Below, one piece after another: positions 7,102 to 16,290 of a stretch of 51,188 bases of DNA (the first letter of the stretch is position 1; every line of letters starts with the position of its first letter). This DNA comes from Bacteroidales bacterium (GTDB lineage Bacteria > Bacteroidota > Bacteroidia > Bacteroidales > UBA3824), in contig JAGCRY010000182.1 in assembly GCA_017964465.1 (NCBI GenBank), positions 1 to 51,188 on the forward strand. Reading direction: 5' to 3'. The position numbers and the translations under genes were made by a program. Below the pieces are notes generated by a model. It made no database searches, had not been told where the DNA came from, and saw only the letters and a program-made list of their open reading frames with translations.

Positions 7102-8451
7102 ATGAAAAAAACTCTCATCCATAACGGCCGCATCGTCAACGACGGGCGGGTATTCACAGGCTCAATCCTCGTGGAGGACGACCGCATTGCAGGTGTCTAT
7201 GACACAAAGCATTACAAGGACATTCCCGAATATGACGAAAAGTTTGACGCTACGGGGAAGGTGATTTTCCCTGGATTCATCGATACCCACGTGCATTTCC
7301 GCGAGCCGGGTCTGACGCATAAGGCGGATATCCACAGCGAATCCCGTGCAGCGGCTGCGGGCGGCGTCACCACATATTTTGATATGCCCAACACAAAGCC
7401 GCCGACGACCACCGAAGAACTTGTGAATCAAAAATTTGCCATCGCCAAGGAACATTCTTTGGTCAATTATGGATTTTTTGTAGGGGCAACCAACGACAAT
7501 ATCGACGACCTCTTGCGGATGGATTACACCAAAGTATGCGGCATCAAGTTGTTTATGGGCAGTAGCACCGGCAATATGCTTGTTGACAATGAGGAATCGT
7601 TGCGGCGGCTTTTCCGCGAGGCACCGGTCAATATTGCCGCGCACTGCGAGAGCGAGGCGATCATAAAGGCGGAGACAGAGCGTTTCAAAAAACTATTTCC
7701 CACGGACGCGCACCCGCGCATACATCAGCACGTGCGCAATGCCAAAGCTTGTTACGAATCCACCGCCCTTGCCGTAGCCCTTGCCGAGGAGTACGAGACG
7801 CGGCTTCACGTTTGCCACATTTCCACCAAGCGCGAACTTAAATTGTTCAGCGATAAGCCGCTTGTCAACAAACTAATCACCGCCGAGGCTTGTATCCCTC
7901 ATCTTTGGTTTGATGCTGACGACTACGAGACCGCCGGCATACGCATCAAGTGCAATCCGTCCATCAAGACCCGCGCCGACCGCAATGCCATACGTTATGC
8001 CCTGACAGACAATATTATAGATAGCGTTGCCACTGACCACGCGCCGCACGCTTGGGATGAGAAAAACCGTCCGTATTTTGATGCTCCGTCGGGTATGCCG
8101 TCAGTGCAGTTTGGCATTGTTGTTATGATGGATTTGTATCACCGCAGGATTCTATCTCTCGAAACCATTGCGCAGAAAATGAGCCACGCCCCCGCAACGA
8201 TTTTCAAGATAAAAGACCGTGGCTATCTCCGCGAGGGTTATTTTGCCGACATTGCCATCATTGATCCCGATTCGCATTGGCAGATACACGACGACACTGC
8301 GATAAGCAAATGCAAGTGGACGCCCTTCGATAAGTTGTGGTTTGGCTCTCGCGTCGCCGCCACTATGGTAAACGGCAAATTCGTCTATCGCGACAATAAG
8401 ATTGTGGAAGGTCAGGACGCCGCGATGCAGGTGGCGTTTAATAGGGTTTGA
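7102..8451 (+). CDS. pyrC: dihydroorotase (class I, long form)
   Basis: Closes carbamoyl-aspartate to dihydroorotate in de novo pyrimidine synthesis. The 449 residues fit the class I amidohydrolase form common in Bacteroidota. Visible metal and substrate motifs are the HxH metal pair in GFIDTHVHFREPG, the candidate carboxylated lysine in GIKLFMGSSTGNM, HCESEA, the histidine in VCHIST, and the catalytic aspartate in VATDHAPH. The C-terminus has the usual composite-sheet sequence (GYFADIAIIDPD). The gene has its own promoter and is followed by a separate promoter at 8492, so it is probably transcribed alone. An allantoinase or hydantoinase is less likely given GLTHKADI and the overall pattern. 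Confidence 0.92.
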   Translation: MKKTLIHNGRIVNDGRVFTGSILVEDDRIAGVYDTKHYKDIPEYDEKFDATGKVIFPGFIDTHVHFREPGLTHKADIHSESRAAAAGGVTTYFDMPNTKPPTTTEELVNQKFAIAKEHSLVNYGFFVGATNDNIDDLLRMDYTKVCGIKLFMGSSTGNMLVDNEESLRRLFREAPVNIAAHCESEAIIKAETERFKKLFPTDAHPRIHQHVRNAKACYESTALAVALAEEYETRLHVCHISTKRELKLFSDKPLVNKLITAEACIPHLWFDADDYETAGIRIKCNPSIKTRADRNAIRYALTDNIIDSVATDHAPHAWDEKNRPYFDAPSGMPSVQFGIVVMMDLYHRRILSLETIAQKMSHAPATIFKIKDRGYLREGYFADIAIIDPDSHWQIHDDTAISKCKWTPFDKLWFGSRVAATMVNGKFVYRDNKIVEGQDAAMQVAFNRV

Positions 8452-8466
8452 AATAAACCTTTTGTT

Positions 8467-8499
8467 TTGTGGATATTTCAATTTTTTTTCATATTTTTG
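8467..8499 (+). promoter_or_regulatory. promoter of the lipoprotein-mutS pair
   Basis: -7 element TATTTTTG (8492-8499); a TTG lies at 8467-8469, 22 bp away, slightly long. The inferred start is about 35 bases before the ATG at 8539. Confidence 0.5.
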
Positions 8500-8538
8500 C
8501 GTTGTCAACATAATGTATAAACGCAACGTCAATTAAAG

Positions 8539-9132
8539 ATGAAAAAAATAATATTATCATTGGCTGGAATCGCGCTGATGTTTGCGGCTGCCTGCACCAA
8601 TGACGGCGGCAAGCAGCCTGTCGACACGCCACCCGCCGATACTACGGCAAAGGCGGAAGCCGAGATTGTAATTGCGCCGCCCACCATTCCGGATTCGGAG
8701 ACTTTTTACGCCTTCGACAGCACCAAGGCATTAGTAGTCGCCAATCCGATTTCATACGACGTCACCACCAAATGCTATAACAAGGAGGACGAGTGGGAGC
8801 AGGAGCGCGTTGCCAATACCAACACCGTCGCCATTGCAAACGCCATTTTCCAAGCCGTCTATAAAGGCAGGCTGACGCCCTACGACTATGTTTCGGAGGA
8901 GCCGATGCCGCTTGACTCCGTGAAGGCTATCGAAAAGATGTTCACACGGAAGCAAATCGGCAAGATAATGTTCACCGAAAAGTGGTACTTCTCCGAGGCG
9001 ACGCTCACATTCACCAAAAAGGTGGAGCAAATCACCCTTGGCTATGAGCGCATGGTGGCAAATTCCAAAGGAGAGAAAGAGCTCCACGGCTTCAAGCCCG
9101 CATTCCTTGTAAAACTCAACGAAGCAAAATAA
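8539..9132 (+). CDS. lipoprotein of unknown function
   Basis: A 197-residue protein with a signal peptide and lipobox FAAAC (Cys19), then a low-complexity linker rich in Pro, Thr and Ala (about residues 20-45). The remainder is a soluble domain with no motif I recognise; GKIMFTEKWYFSEATLTFTK suggests mixed beta structure. It ends 12 bp before mutS and probably shares its transcript, though a functional link to mismatch repair is not implied because this protein is exported. Conserved but uncharacterised is the fairest label. Confidence 0.75.
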   Translation: MKKIILSLAGIALMFAAACTNDGGKQPVDTPPADTTAKAEAEIVIAPPTIPDSETFYAFDSTKALVVANPISYDVTTKCYNKEDEWEQERVANTNTVAIANAIFQAVYKGRLTPYDYVSEEPMPLDSVKAIEKMFTRKQIGKIMFTEKWYFSEATLTFTKKVEQITLGYERMVANSKGEKELHGFKPAFLVKLNEAK

Positions 9133-9144
9133 CATACAAATATA

Positions 9145-11799
9145 ATGGCAAAGTCGGACAACACAACCCCTCTGATGAGGCAGTACAACTCCATCAAGGC
9201 TAAGTATCCTGATGCAATATTGCTGTTCAGGGTGGGTGATTTTTATGAGACATTTGAATCGGACGCGGTGAAAGCCGCTGAAATTCTTGGCATCACGCTC
9301 ACAAAACGAGCCGGTGCGCCGCTTGCGGGCATTCCTTACCACGCCTTGGACAATTATTTGCCGCGTCTTGTGAGGGCGGGGCAGAGGGTTGCGATATGTG
9401 AACAATTGGAAGACCCAAAGACCTGTGTCAACAAGATTGTAAAGCGTGGTATAACTGAGTTGATAACGCCTGGTGTTTCGCTCAATGACAATGTACTCGA
9501 CAACAAGTCCGACAATTATGCCGCCTGCATCAATCACGGTCATGATAAGAATGGAATCGCCTTCTTGGATATTTCCACGGGCGACTTCCTCGTGGCGGAA
9601 GGCTCTGCCGACTACATCGACAAACTCCTCGTGTCGCTTAATCCCAAGGAAGTGCTTTATGAGCGCAGCCGCAAGGAGGACATCACCACCCTCTATGGCA
9701 ACAAATATTACCTCTATCCATTGGACGATTGGGCATTTGAACCGCAGACGGCGCGTGAGCGTCTTTTGCGCCAATTCTCCACGACGTCGCTCAAGGGCTT
9801 TGGCATTGAGGAAATGCCTTTTGCTGTGACGGCGGCGGGCGCGTTGATGCATTATCTTGATATAACGCAACATACTCAACTCAGCCACATTCTCCGCATT
9901 TCGCGTTTGGACGAAGGGCGTTATGTTTGGCTCGACAAATTCACGGTGCGCAATCTTGAAATATTCACGCCGCTAAGTCCCACGGGCAAGACGCTCTTGG
10001 ATGTCATCGACAAGACTTCAAGTCCACAGGGTGGGCGATTGTTGAAACATTGGATAGCATTGCCGCTGCGTAATGTTGGACTTATTGAAAAACGACTTGC
10101 TTACACTCAGGCTCTCAAAGACAATTTTGAACTTCTTGACAATCTTCGTACCGCGCTCCGTCAAGTCGGTGATATTGAGAGGCTTGTGTCAAAAATCTCT
10201 ACTCAGCGCGTCAATCCTCGCGATGTCAACCAGATGCGGCTGTCGTTGGAGTGCATAGCGCAGATACGCAGCCTTCTCGCCAATGAAAGCGCACAGGGCA
10301 ACCATATTTTTGATCCGCTCTATGAACAACTCAATCCCTGTATCAATGTTGCGGAACGTATTGGCAGAGAGATTGTTGATGATCCGCCGTTGTTGATTGC
10401 AAAGGGCAATTTTATCCGCAGTGGCGTGGATTCCCAACTCGACGAACTCCGCGATATGAGCGTCAACTCCAAGGAATACCTCTCCAAAATGCGCGACGAC
10501 CTTGTGGCGCAGACCGGCATCACGTCCCTGAAACTCGGCAATACTGGCGTTTTTGGCTATTATCTCGAAGTGCGCAATACTCACAAGGACAAAGTGCCGC
10601 AGGATTGGATTCGTAAGCAAACTCTCACTGACGCAGAGCGTTACATCACGCCCGAACTCAAAGAATACGAAGAAAAAATACTCACAGCCGAAGACACCAT
10701 CCAACGCATTGAGGAGCGTATTTTCAGTGAATTGGTCGCGTACCTCGCGCAATACATCGAAACTTTCCTCACAAACGCCAAGACCGTAGCCTCCATCGAC
10801 TGCCTTTGTTCGTTTGCACAGGCGGCTATCGACAACAATTATTGTCGCCCAATAATTGACGAGGGCAATTCCATCGACATCAAGGCAGGTCGCCATCCCG
10901 TCATTGAAAAACAATTGCCGGTAGGGGAGGAGTACATCCCCAACGATGTTTTCTTGGACAATGATACTCAGCAAATTATGATGATTACGGGTCCCAATAT
11001 GGCGGGCAAGTCGGCTCTCCTGCGTCAGACGGCGTTGATAATGTTGATGGCACAGGCTGGCAGTTTTGTGCCGGCGGAGAGCGTCAAGGCTGGGTATGTT
11101 GACAAAGTGTTCACACGTGTGGGCGCAAGCGACAATATTTCATCGGGCGAATCCACTTTTATGGTGGAGATGAATGAGGCGGCGGGCATCCTCAACAATA
11201 TGACTCCGCGCAGCCTTGTCCTCTTTGATGAACTTGGGCGCGGTACGTCCACTTACGACGGCATTTCAATCGCTCAGGCGATTGTGGAGTACATTCACGA
11301 ATTTCCGAAAGCGCGTGCCAAGACGCTGTTTGCAACGCATTACCACGAACTCAACGATATGGAAGCCAACTTCCCGCGCATCAAGAATTTCAATGTCTCT
11401 GTCAAGGAGATGGACGGCAAGGTGATTTTCATGCGCAAACTTGTTCCTGGCGGCAGCGAACACAGTTTTGGCATCCATGTTGCCAAACTCGCCGGTATGC
11501 CCCCCGTCGTAGTTGAACGCGCCAACGAAATTATGAAGGAACTCGAATCCGGCTCCCGTGGAAATTCTGCGACTTCCTCTGTTTCTTCTGCGTCTCCCTC
11601 TGCGTCCTCTGTGGTTAAAACCGCCAAACCGTCCAAAAAATCCAACGTCGATGGCATCCAGTTGAGTTTCTTCAACCTCGAGGATCCCGTCCTGATGCAA
11701 ATCCGCGATGAAATTAAGCAGATAGACATCAACACTCTCACGCCGATTGAGGCATTGAACAAGTTGAACGAAATTAAGAAGATTTGCGGGGTAAAATAA
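9145..11799 (+). CDS. mutS: DNA mismatch repair protein MutS
   Basis: Recognises mismatches and small loops and signals MutL. The 884-residue length is normal for MutS1. The N-terminal mismatch-binding domain has the Phe-x-Glu reader in [16 protein letters not shown]. The lever and clamp core runs from about 270 to 560. The ATPase has Walker [16 protein letters not shown], the STFMVEM signature, the Walker B region [16 protein letters not shown], and ATHYHEL. A serine/alanine-rich linker (about residues 805-835) separates the ATPase from a short C-terminal helical segment. All catalytic parts are intact. It sits 12 bp after the lipoprotein gene. Confidence 0.97.
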   Translation: MAKSDNTTPLMRQYNSIKAKYPDAILLFRVGDFYETFESDAVKAAEILGITLTKRAGAPLAGIPYHALDNYLPRLVRAGQRVAICEQLEDPKTCVNKIVKRGITELITPGVSLNDNVLDNKSDNYAACINHGHDKNGIAFLDISTGDFLVAEGSADYIDKLLVSLNPKEVLYERSRKEDITTLYGNKYYLYPLDDWAFEPQTARERLLRQFSTTSLKGFGIEEMPFAVTAAGALMHYLDITQHTQLSHILRISRLDEGRYVWLDKFTVRNLEIFTPLSPTGKTLLDVIDKTSSPQGGRLLKHWIALPLRNVGLIEKRLAYTQALKDNFELLDNLRTALRQVGDIERLVSKISTQRVNPRDVNQMRLSLECIAQIRSLLANESAQGNHIFDPLYEQLNPCINVAERIGREIVDDPPLLIAKGNFIRSGVDSQLDELRDMSVNSKEYLSKMRDDLVAQTGITSLKLGNTGVFGYYLEVRNTHKDKVPQDWIRKQTLTDAERYITPELKEYEEKILTAEDTIQRIEERIFSELVAYLAQYIETFLTNAKTVASIDCLCSFAQAAIDNNYCRPIIDEGNSIDIKAGRHPVIEKQLPVGEEYIPNDVFLDNDTQQIMMITGPNMAGKSALLRQTALIMLMAQAGSFVPAESVKAGYVDKVFTRVGASDNISSGESTFMVEMNEAAGILNNMTPRSLVLFDELGRGTSTYDGISIAQAIVEYIHEFPKARAKTLFATHYHELNDMEANFPRIKNFNVSVKEMDGKVIFMRKLVPGGSEHSFGIHVAKLAGMPPVVVERANEIMKELESGSRGNSATSSVSSASPSASSVVKTAKPSKKSNVDGIQLSFFNLEDPVLMQIRDEIKQIDINTLTPIEALNKLNEIKKICGVK

Positions 11800-11828
11800 G
11801 TAATAATGTTTTATTTAATTTGTTAATT

Positions 11829-12500
11829 ATGAAACGTTTACTTTTTTTGATATGGTTACTTGTTGCATTGCCGTCTATGGCGCAACAAATCTCCGGTACT
11901 GCATCGGGACACCCCTACGTTGACCTCGGACTCCCCTCTGGCACACTCTGGGCAACCACCAACATCGGTGCGAAGAATCCTTGGGAGTGTGGCGACTACT
12001 TTGCCTGGGGCGAGACCACTTCAAAATCAGAATACGACTGGTCAACCTATAAATACGTCAATGTCGCATCCAACAAGCTCACGAAATACTGCAACACATC
12101 CGACAAAGGCAACAATGGCTACACCGACAGCCGCACCACCCTCGAACGCATCGACGATGCTGCCGCCGCCAACTGGGGCAGCGATTGGTGTATGTCCACG
12201 TTAGACCAGATAAAAGAACTGAAAGACAAATGTACTTGGACATGGACAACCAACTATGATATCGAAGGTTATGAGGTTACCGGACCTAACGGCAATTCGC
12301 TTTTCCTTCCTGCCTCTGGTTACCGTGGCGGTTCAGAACTCGGCGGCGTTGGCGACAGTGGCTACTTCTGGTCGTGTTTGCTCACCGAGTCCAACCCGAA
12401 TGACGCGGTGAGCTTGTGGTTTGATTCATTCGACGTGGATTGGGACGGCATCAGCCGCTGCATCGGTTTTACGGTGCGCCCGGTGCGGTGCAGGAATTGA
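11829..12500 (+). CDS. secreted FISUMP-like protein
   Basis: A 223-residue exported protein. The ATG at 11829 is chosen because it gives a clean signal peptide (MKRLLFLIWLLVALPSMAQ, signal peptidase I type); the frame is open back to 11784, which would overlap mutS. The mature part matches proteins common in Bacteroidales and Fibrobacter, recognisable by YVDLGLPSGTLWATTNIGA, FAWGETTSKSEYDWSTY, the MSTLDQIKELKDKC segment and a C-terminal GFTVRPV. The fold is probably C-type-lectin-like. Substrate or ligand is unknown, and it stands as a single domain without a visible anchor. Confidence 0.8.
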   Translation: MKRLLFLIWLLVALPSMAQQISGTASGHPYVDLGLPSGTLWATTNIGAKNPWECGDYFAWGETTSKSEYDWSTYKYVNVASNKLTKYCNTSDKGNNGYTDSRTTLERIDDAAAANWGSDWCMSTLDQIKELKDKCTWTWTTNYDIEGYEVTGPNGNSLFLPASGYRGGSELGGVGDSGYFWSCLLTESNPNDAVSLWFDSFDVDWDGISRCIGFTVRPVRCRN

Positions 12501-12616
12501 CCTTATATCACCGCCTCGTAAATCCTTTTTCCCTCGTGCTTAATCATTTTTTTGCAGTAAACCGTTTATTTTTCATTTTTTAATGCTAAAATAACAGAAA
12601 TGCCAACAAAATGATT

Positions 12617-12624
12617 TATCTTTG
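12617..12624 (+). promoter_or_regulatory. -7 element of the SpoIIE-type phosphatase gene
   Basis: TATCTTTG matches TAnnTTTG and lies 48 bp before the ATG at 12673. No good TTG is seen at the -33 position. Confidence 0.5.
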
Positions 12625-12672
12625 CAGCCGATAGATATACAGAGTAAGCAGCACACAACAGCATTAATGTAA

Positions 12673-14898
12673 ATGAATTTGAGAGTCCTATCTTTGATAA
12701 AAGTCATATTGCCAATGGTGATGTTGGCAGTCCTTGTTTCATGCGCCAAGGACGATGGTTTCATGCGCCCTAATGCCAATGATTCTTTGAGACTTGCGGA
12801 TTTTCGTGAGCAGGCGTTAGGTAGTAAAAAGTTGGATGAGGCGGTCGGTTACGCCATGAAAGAACTTAATCTTGCGCAAGATCTCCATTATCCTGAAGAC
12901 GAGGTGAAGGCATTGCTCTTGTTGTATGAATTGTATTATAACTGTGGCAAAAATGTTGAGGCTCTGGCGTATGCGACGAAGGCAAGCCAGATTTCTGACT
13001 CGCTCGGTTTCAGAAGACTTTCTGCTCAAAGTTACCATGCGCTCGGTAATGTGATGAGCCGTTTTAAGAATAATCCTGTCGCCACTAAAAACTTTGCACA
13101 GGCTTTCATGTCATATTTTGAGATGGAGGACACAATCGCTGTTACGGATGTATGGAGAGACCTCATGCCGTCATATTTCAATGCCAACATCTTCGATTCC
13201 GCAATGATTGTATGTCAGAGAAGTTATTATTTTGATAGAAGGTTCCATAACGAACGTGGAATGACAGAAACAAAGGCTCAGCATGGTTCCATGTTCCTTG
13301 CCATTTTCCGAACAAATGCTGTGGACCCTGACTATTCAAAACTTGATTCCGCTCATATTTTGTTGCGTGAGGCGGAGGCAATAAACCGCAAACTCAACGA
13401 CCCGAAAATTCGCAAGATTGTTTGTATCGGTTTGGCGGAGACTCTCTATTATCTTTCCGTTGATGCAAAAGATCCGAAACGTAGCCGCGAACTCGCCGAC
13501 AGCAGCATGTTATATTTGCCGGAGGCTTGTTTCATTGCAAAAAATACCGGCGTCGCGGAGATTATACACCGCATCAATATTCTTGGTGTGAAAATCAAAC
13601 ATGCTGTTGGCGATGTTAAGGCGACTGAATTGTTCGTGGATTCGCTTGTCAGGGTGGCTGACAGCACAAAGACATATATTGACAAGGAAACCGCTTACCG
13701 TGCAAAGTCGATTCTCGCTGCATATAATGATGACTATGAAAATGCTTTTGCAAACAGGGTGCTCGCCGAGAAAAACCGTGAAGTAATCAATTATCGTGAC
13801 AATTCTGTCCGCCTTTCCATACAACTTGCAAAGAAACAGAATGATGACTTCCTGGCAATTTCTAAACGGAAACAGGACGAATTGATTGGTGAAAGTGAAT
13901 TTCAGAAGAACGTCAGCATGATGGCTATAGGTGGCGTTACGCTGCTGCTTATAATCGGTGCGCTGTTGTTCCGCAGTTTCAATCATACAAAACGGCTCAA
14001 CAACAAAATCAATTCCATCAATGAGGAAATCCGCGCTCAGAGCGAGGTCATCCGTGTCAAGAATGAGGAAATCATGGACGGCATTACATACGCGAGCATC
14101 ATTCAGTTTGCTGCGATGCCGTCCGCTTCCGAGATGAAACATCTTTTTGGAGATCATCTTGTGTATCTTTCGGCGCGTAATGTGGTTTCTGGTGACTTCT
14201 ATTGGGCATCGGAGGACATTTCTGGTCGCTACAAACTGCTTGCAGTAGGCGATTGTACGGGTCATGGCGTGCCGGGTGCTTTGCTCAGCATGTTAGGCAT
14301 GTCGATATTGGACTACACGACAAGGCATTTCGGCTCTGGAGAAATTTCCGCCGGCGTCGTCCTCGACAAAATGCGCAACAACTTTAAGCGCACTCTTAAT
14401 CAGACTTCATTCAGCAATGACAAGTCGGTTGATAGCATTGATATTGTTCTCTTAGTGTTTGATACTCAGGCCAAAGTGTTGCATTATTCGGCGGCGTTCA
14501 GACCGTTGCTGTTGTTCAGGTATGGAGAGCTCATGCGCATGAAGGCGGATTCTATGCCGATTGGTATCTATTTGCGAGAAAAGCCTCATTTCACTGACAA
14601 TGAAATGAAACTTTGTAAGGGTGACATCATATATCTATATTCTGATGGCATGACCGACCAGGAAGGCTATGAGGATGCAGATGCTCAAGCCCCGAAGGCT
14701 TACTCCACCAAAAAGTTTTTCAAATTGCTCAAGGGCATTTTCCAGCAGCCGTTTGATGAGCAGGAAACCATCATCAGACAATCAATCGAGGAATGGCGAC
14801 TGCCAAAAGCCCCTCATCAAATTGAGCGTGACAAGACTGATGACGCCACAATCGTGGGCGTTGCCGTAAATAATTTCATCAAGTTTGATGAAGTTTAG
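12673..14898 (+). CDS. TPR-containing, membrane-anchored SpoIIE/PP2C-type serine phosphatase
   Basis: A 741-residue signalling protein. The N-terminus looks like a lipoprotein signal (VLVSC, Cys24). Residues about 40-380 are helical repeats of TPR type facing the periplasm. A membrane segment (about 417-437, GGVTLLLIIGALLF) leads into a coiled coil (440-475) and a cytoplasmic SpoIIE/PP2C phosphatase (about 480-735). The metal-binding motifs GDFYWA, GDCTGHGVPGALLS, LYSDGMTDQ and DKTDDATIVG are all present. Such proteins dephosphorylate anti-anti-sigma-like partners in other bacteria, but no partner kinase or STAS protein is seen here. It converges with the PAP2 gene, overlapping by 4 bp. Confidence 0.88.
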   Translation: MNLRVLSLIKVILPMVMLAVLVSCAKDDGFMRPNANDSLRLADFREQALGSKKLDEAVGYAMKELNLAQDLHYPEDEVKALLLLYELYYNCGKNVEALAYATKASQISDSLGFRRLSAQSYHALGNVMSRFKNNPVATKNFAQAFMSYFEMEDTIAVTDVWRDLMPSYFNANIFDSAMIVCQRSYYFDRRFHNERGMTETKAQHGSMFLAIFRTNAVDPDYSKLDSAHILLREAEAINRKLNDPKIRKIVCIGLAETLYYLSVDAKDPKRSRELADSSMLYLPEACFIAKNTGVAEIIHRINILGVKIKHAVGDVKATELFVDSLVRVADSTKTYIDKETAYRAKSILAAYNDDYENAFANRVLAEKNREVINYRDNSVRLSIQLAKKQNDDFLAISKRKQDELIGESEFQKNVSMMAIGGVTLLLIIGALLFRSFNHTKRLNNKINSINEEIRAQSEVIRVKNEEIMDGITYASIIQFAAMPSASEMKHLFGDHLVYLSARNVVSGDFYWASEDISGRYKLLAVGDCTGHGVPGALLSMLGMSILDYTTRHFGSGEISAGVVLDKMRNNFKRTLNQTSFSNDKSVDSIDIVLLVFDTQAKVLHYSAAFRPLLLFRYGELMRMKADSMPIGIYLREKPHFTDNEMKLCKGDIIYLYSDGMTDQEGYEDADAQAPKAYSTKKFFKLLKGIFQQPFDEQETIIRQSIEEWRLPKAPHQIERDKTDDATIVGVAVNNFIKFDEV

Positions 14899-15449
14899 TT
14901 GTGGCTAAATTTCTTGATGACCTTTGTGTATCCCCACCATGCTAACATGGCGAACAGTGTCCCAACAACTGCGCCAACAAGCACATCCCCAAGATAGTGC
15001 CGTCCGAGATAAATCCTTGAATATGCCACCATTACGGCGATGACGTATATTGTTATGGTGAAATATTTGTTTTTGAAATATTTGCTTGTCATGTATGCCA
15101 AGCCGAAAAAAATTGCTGAATGAGCCGAGAAAAATCCAAATTTCCCGCCTCGGTCGTCATTGACGATGTGCACAATGTCTTTAATGTCTTCATTCCAGCA
15201 TGGACGTAGCCGCTGCACAGTATATTTGCAAAGGTTGCAGAGTTGGTCGGCGCATGCAATCATCACAACCACGGCAAGCAAAAACCATAGCGCTTCCTTG
15301 GGTTTGCGTTTGAAGAATAAGTATGCAATAAGCAGTGCGCCGATTGCAAACCATGTATATCTTAGTGACACGTACCAGAAGAACGTGTCCATTCCGTCGC
15401 TGTTCATGCTGTTGAGATACAATGTAATCTCTTGGTCTAACGATTCCAT
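14895..15449 (-). CDS. PAP2-family membrane phosphatase
   Basis: A 184-residue integral membrane enzyme with about five hydrophobic segments. The three PAP2 signature parts are present in order: KYTVQRLRP (75-83), SAHS (108-111) and SRIYLGRHYLGD (144-155). The first and last supply the phosphate-binding lysine and arginines and the catalytic histidine. Family members dephosphorylate undecaprenyl diphosphate or lipid A phosphates; the small size fits either, and the sequence does not decide. It lies 11 bp after the SpoU-type methyltransferase stop and likely forms an operon with it. Confidence 0.88.
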   Translation of the reverse strand: MESLDQEITLYLNSMNSDGMDTFFWYVSLRYTWFAIGALLIAYLFFKRKPKEALWFLLAVVVMIACADQLCNLCKYTVQRLRPCWNEDIKDIVHIVNDDRGGKFGFFSAHSAIFFGLAYMTSKYFKNKYFTITIYVIAVMVAYSRIYLGRHYLGDVLVGAVVGTLFAMLAWWGYTKVIKKFSHN

Positions 15450-15460
15450 TTAATTATGAA

Positions 15461-16231
15461 TTATGAATTGAATGTGCTTTGTCTGAAAAATTCGCTGCAA
15501 ACTATTGATGTCGCCGTTGCAACATTCAGCGATTCGGGGGCTTTGTCGGCGGATGTTCCACACGGTATCAGAATCCTTTTTGTTATCTGTTTTTCGGTTT
15601 CTGGCAGTATTCCATGCCCCTCATTGCCAAGGACAATGACACCTTTGTTGGACAGTTTTGTGGTGAAGATATTGTCACCATCGAGGAACGTTCCATAAAC
15701 AGGAAGCCCGATTTCCTTAGCATAGTCAAGTGTTTCGGGCAGTTTACAATAATGGACATCAACCCTGAACGCCGAACCCATCGACGCTTGTATCACTTTT
15801 GAATTATACAAATCCACACAATCATCTGACGCCAATATTGTGCTGATTCCAAACCAGTTTGCAATCCTGATAATTGTTCCGAAATTGCCTGGGTCTCGCA
15901 CGCTGTCGAGTGCGAGATATAGTGTGTTGGCGTTGAGTTTGAAATTTTTTTCGGGCTTCATCTCAACTTCGGCGACAACATTGCAGGCGGTTTGCATGGC
16001 TGATATTTTTTTTATCTCCATATCAGACGCCTCGGTTATCGTCACGCCGTGGAATTTTTTTGCATTGTCGGCAATCCATTCGCCTGTGGCAAATATTTCG
16101 CGCACTTTCATCGGCGACCGCAGTAGTTCCATGACCACTTTGTGACCCTCGGCGACGAAGGTTTGGGTCTCATTGCGGAATTTTTTTTGTTGCAATGCGT
16201 TAATCTGTTTTATCCGATTTTTGCTGAGCAT
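15461..16231 (-). CDS. SpoU/TrmH-family RNA 2'-O-methyltransferase
   Basis: A 256-residue knotted (SPOUT) methyltransferase. An N-terminal RNA-binding domain (MLSKNRIKQINALQQKKFRN, the usual L30e-like opening) precedes the catalytic part with motif 1 DPGNFGTIIRIANWFG (Asn and Arg), motif 2 VIVLGNEGHGI, and motif 3 APESLNVATATSIVCSEF. It methylates rRNA or tRNA ribose; which nucleotide cannot be told from sequence, so no rlmB or trmH symbol is given. It is the first gene of a two-gene operon with the PAP2 phosphatase and is divergent from the Omp85-like gene by 59 bp. Confidence 0.9.
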   Translation of the reverse strand: MLSKNRIKQINALQQKKFRNETQTFVAEGHKVVMELLRSPMKVREIFATGEWIADNAKKFHGVTITEASDMEIKKISAMQTACNVVAEVEMKPEKNFKLNANTLYLALDSVRDPGNFGTIIRIANWFGISTILASDDCVDLYNSKVIQASMGSAFRVDVHYCKLPETLDYAKEIGLPVYGTFLDGDNIFTTKLSNKGVIVLGNEGHGILPETEKQITKRILIPCGTSADKAPESLNVATATSIVCSEFFRQSTFNS

Positions 16232-16251
16232 TATTTTTATTTATAATTTTG
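16220..16251 (+). promoter_or_regulatory. promoter of the Omp85-like gene
   Basis: -7 element TAATTTTG (16244-16251) and TTTG (16220-16223) are 20 bp apart. The inferred start is about 30 bases before the TTG start at 16291. Confidence 0.65.
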
Positions 16252-16290
16252 TAGCGTGAAATTTTTCAGGATGCTAAACTAACAAAAATT

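Noticed and set aside
8752..9888. 378-codon open frame on the minus strand
   Set aside because: It lies antisense to the lipoprotein and mutS, has no promoter, and its composition (rich in His, Arg, Cys) is that of a shadow frame.
10189..10974. 261-codon minus-strand frame inside mutS
   Set aside because: Fully antisense to conserved MutS sequence; no signal of its own.
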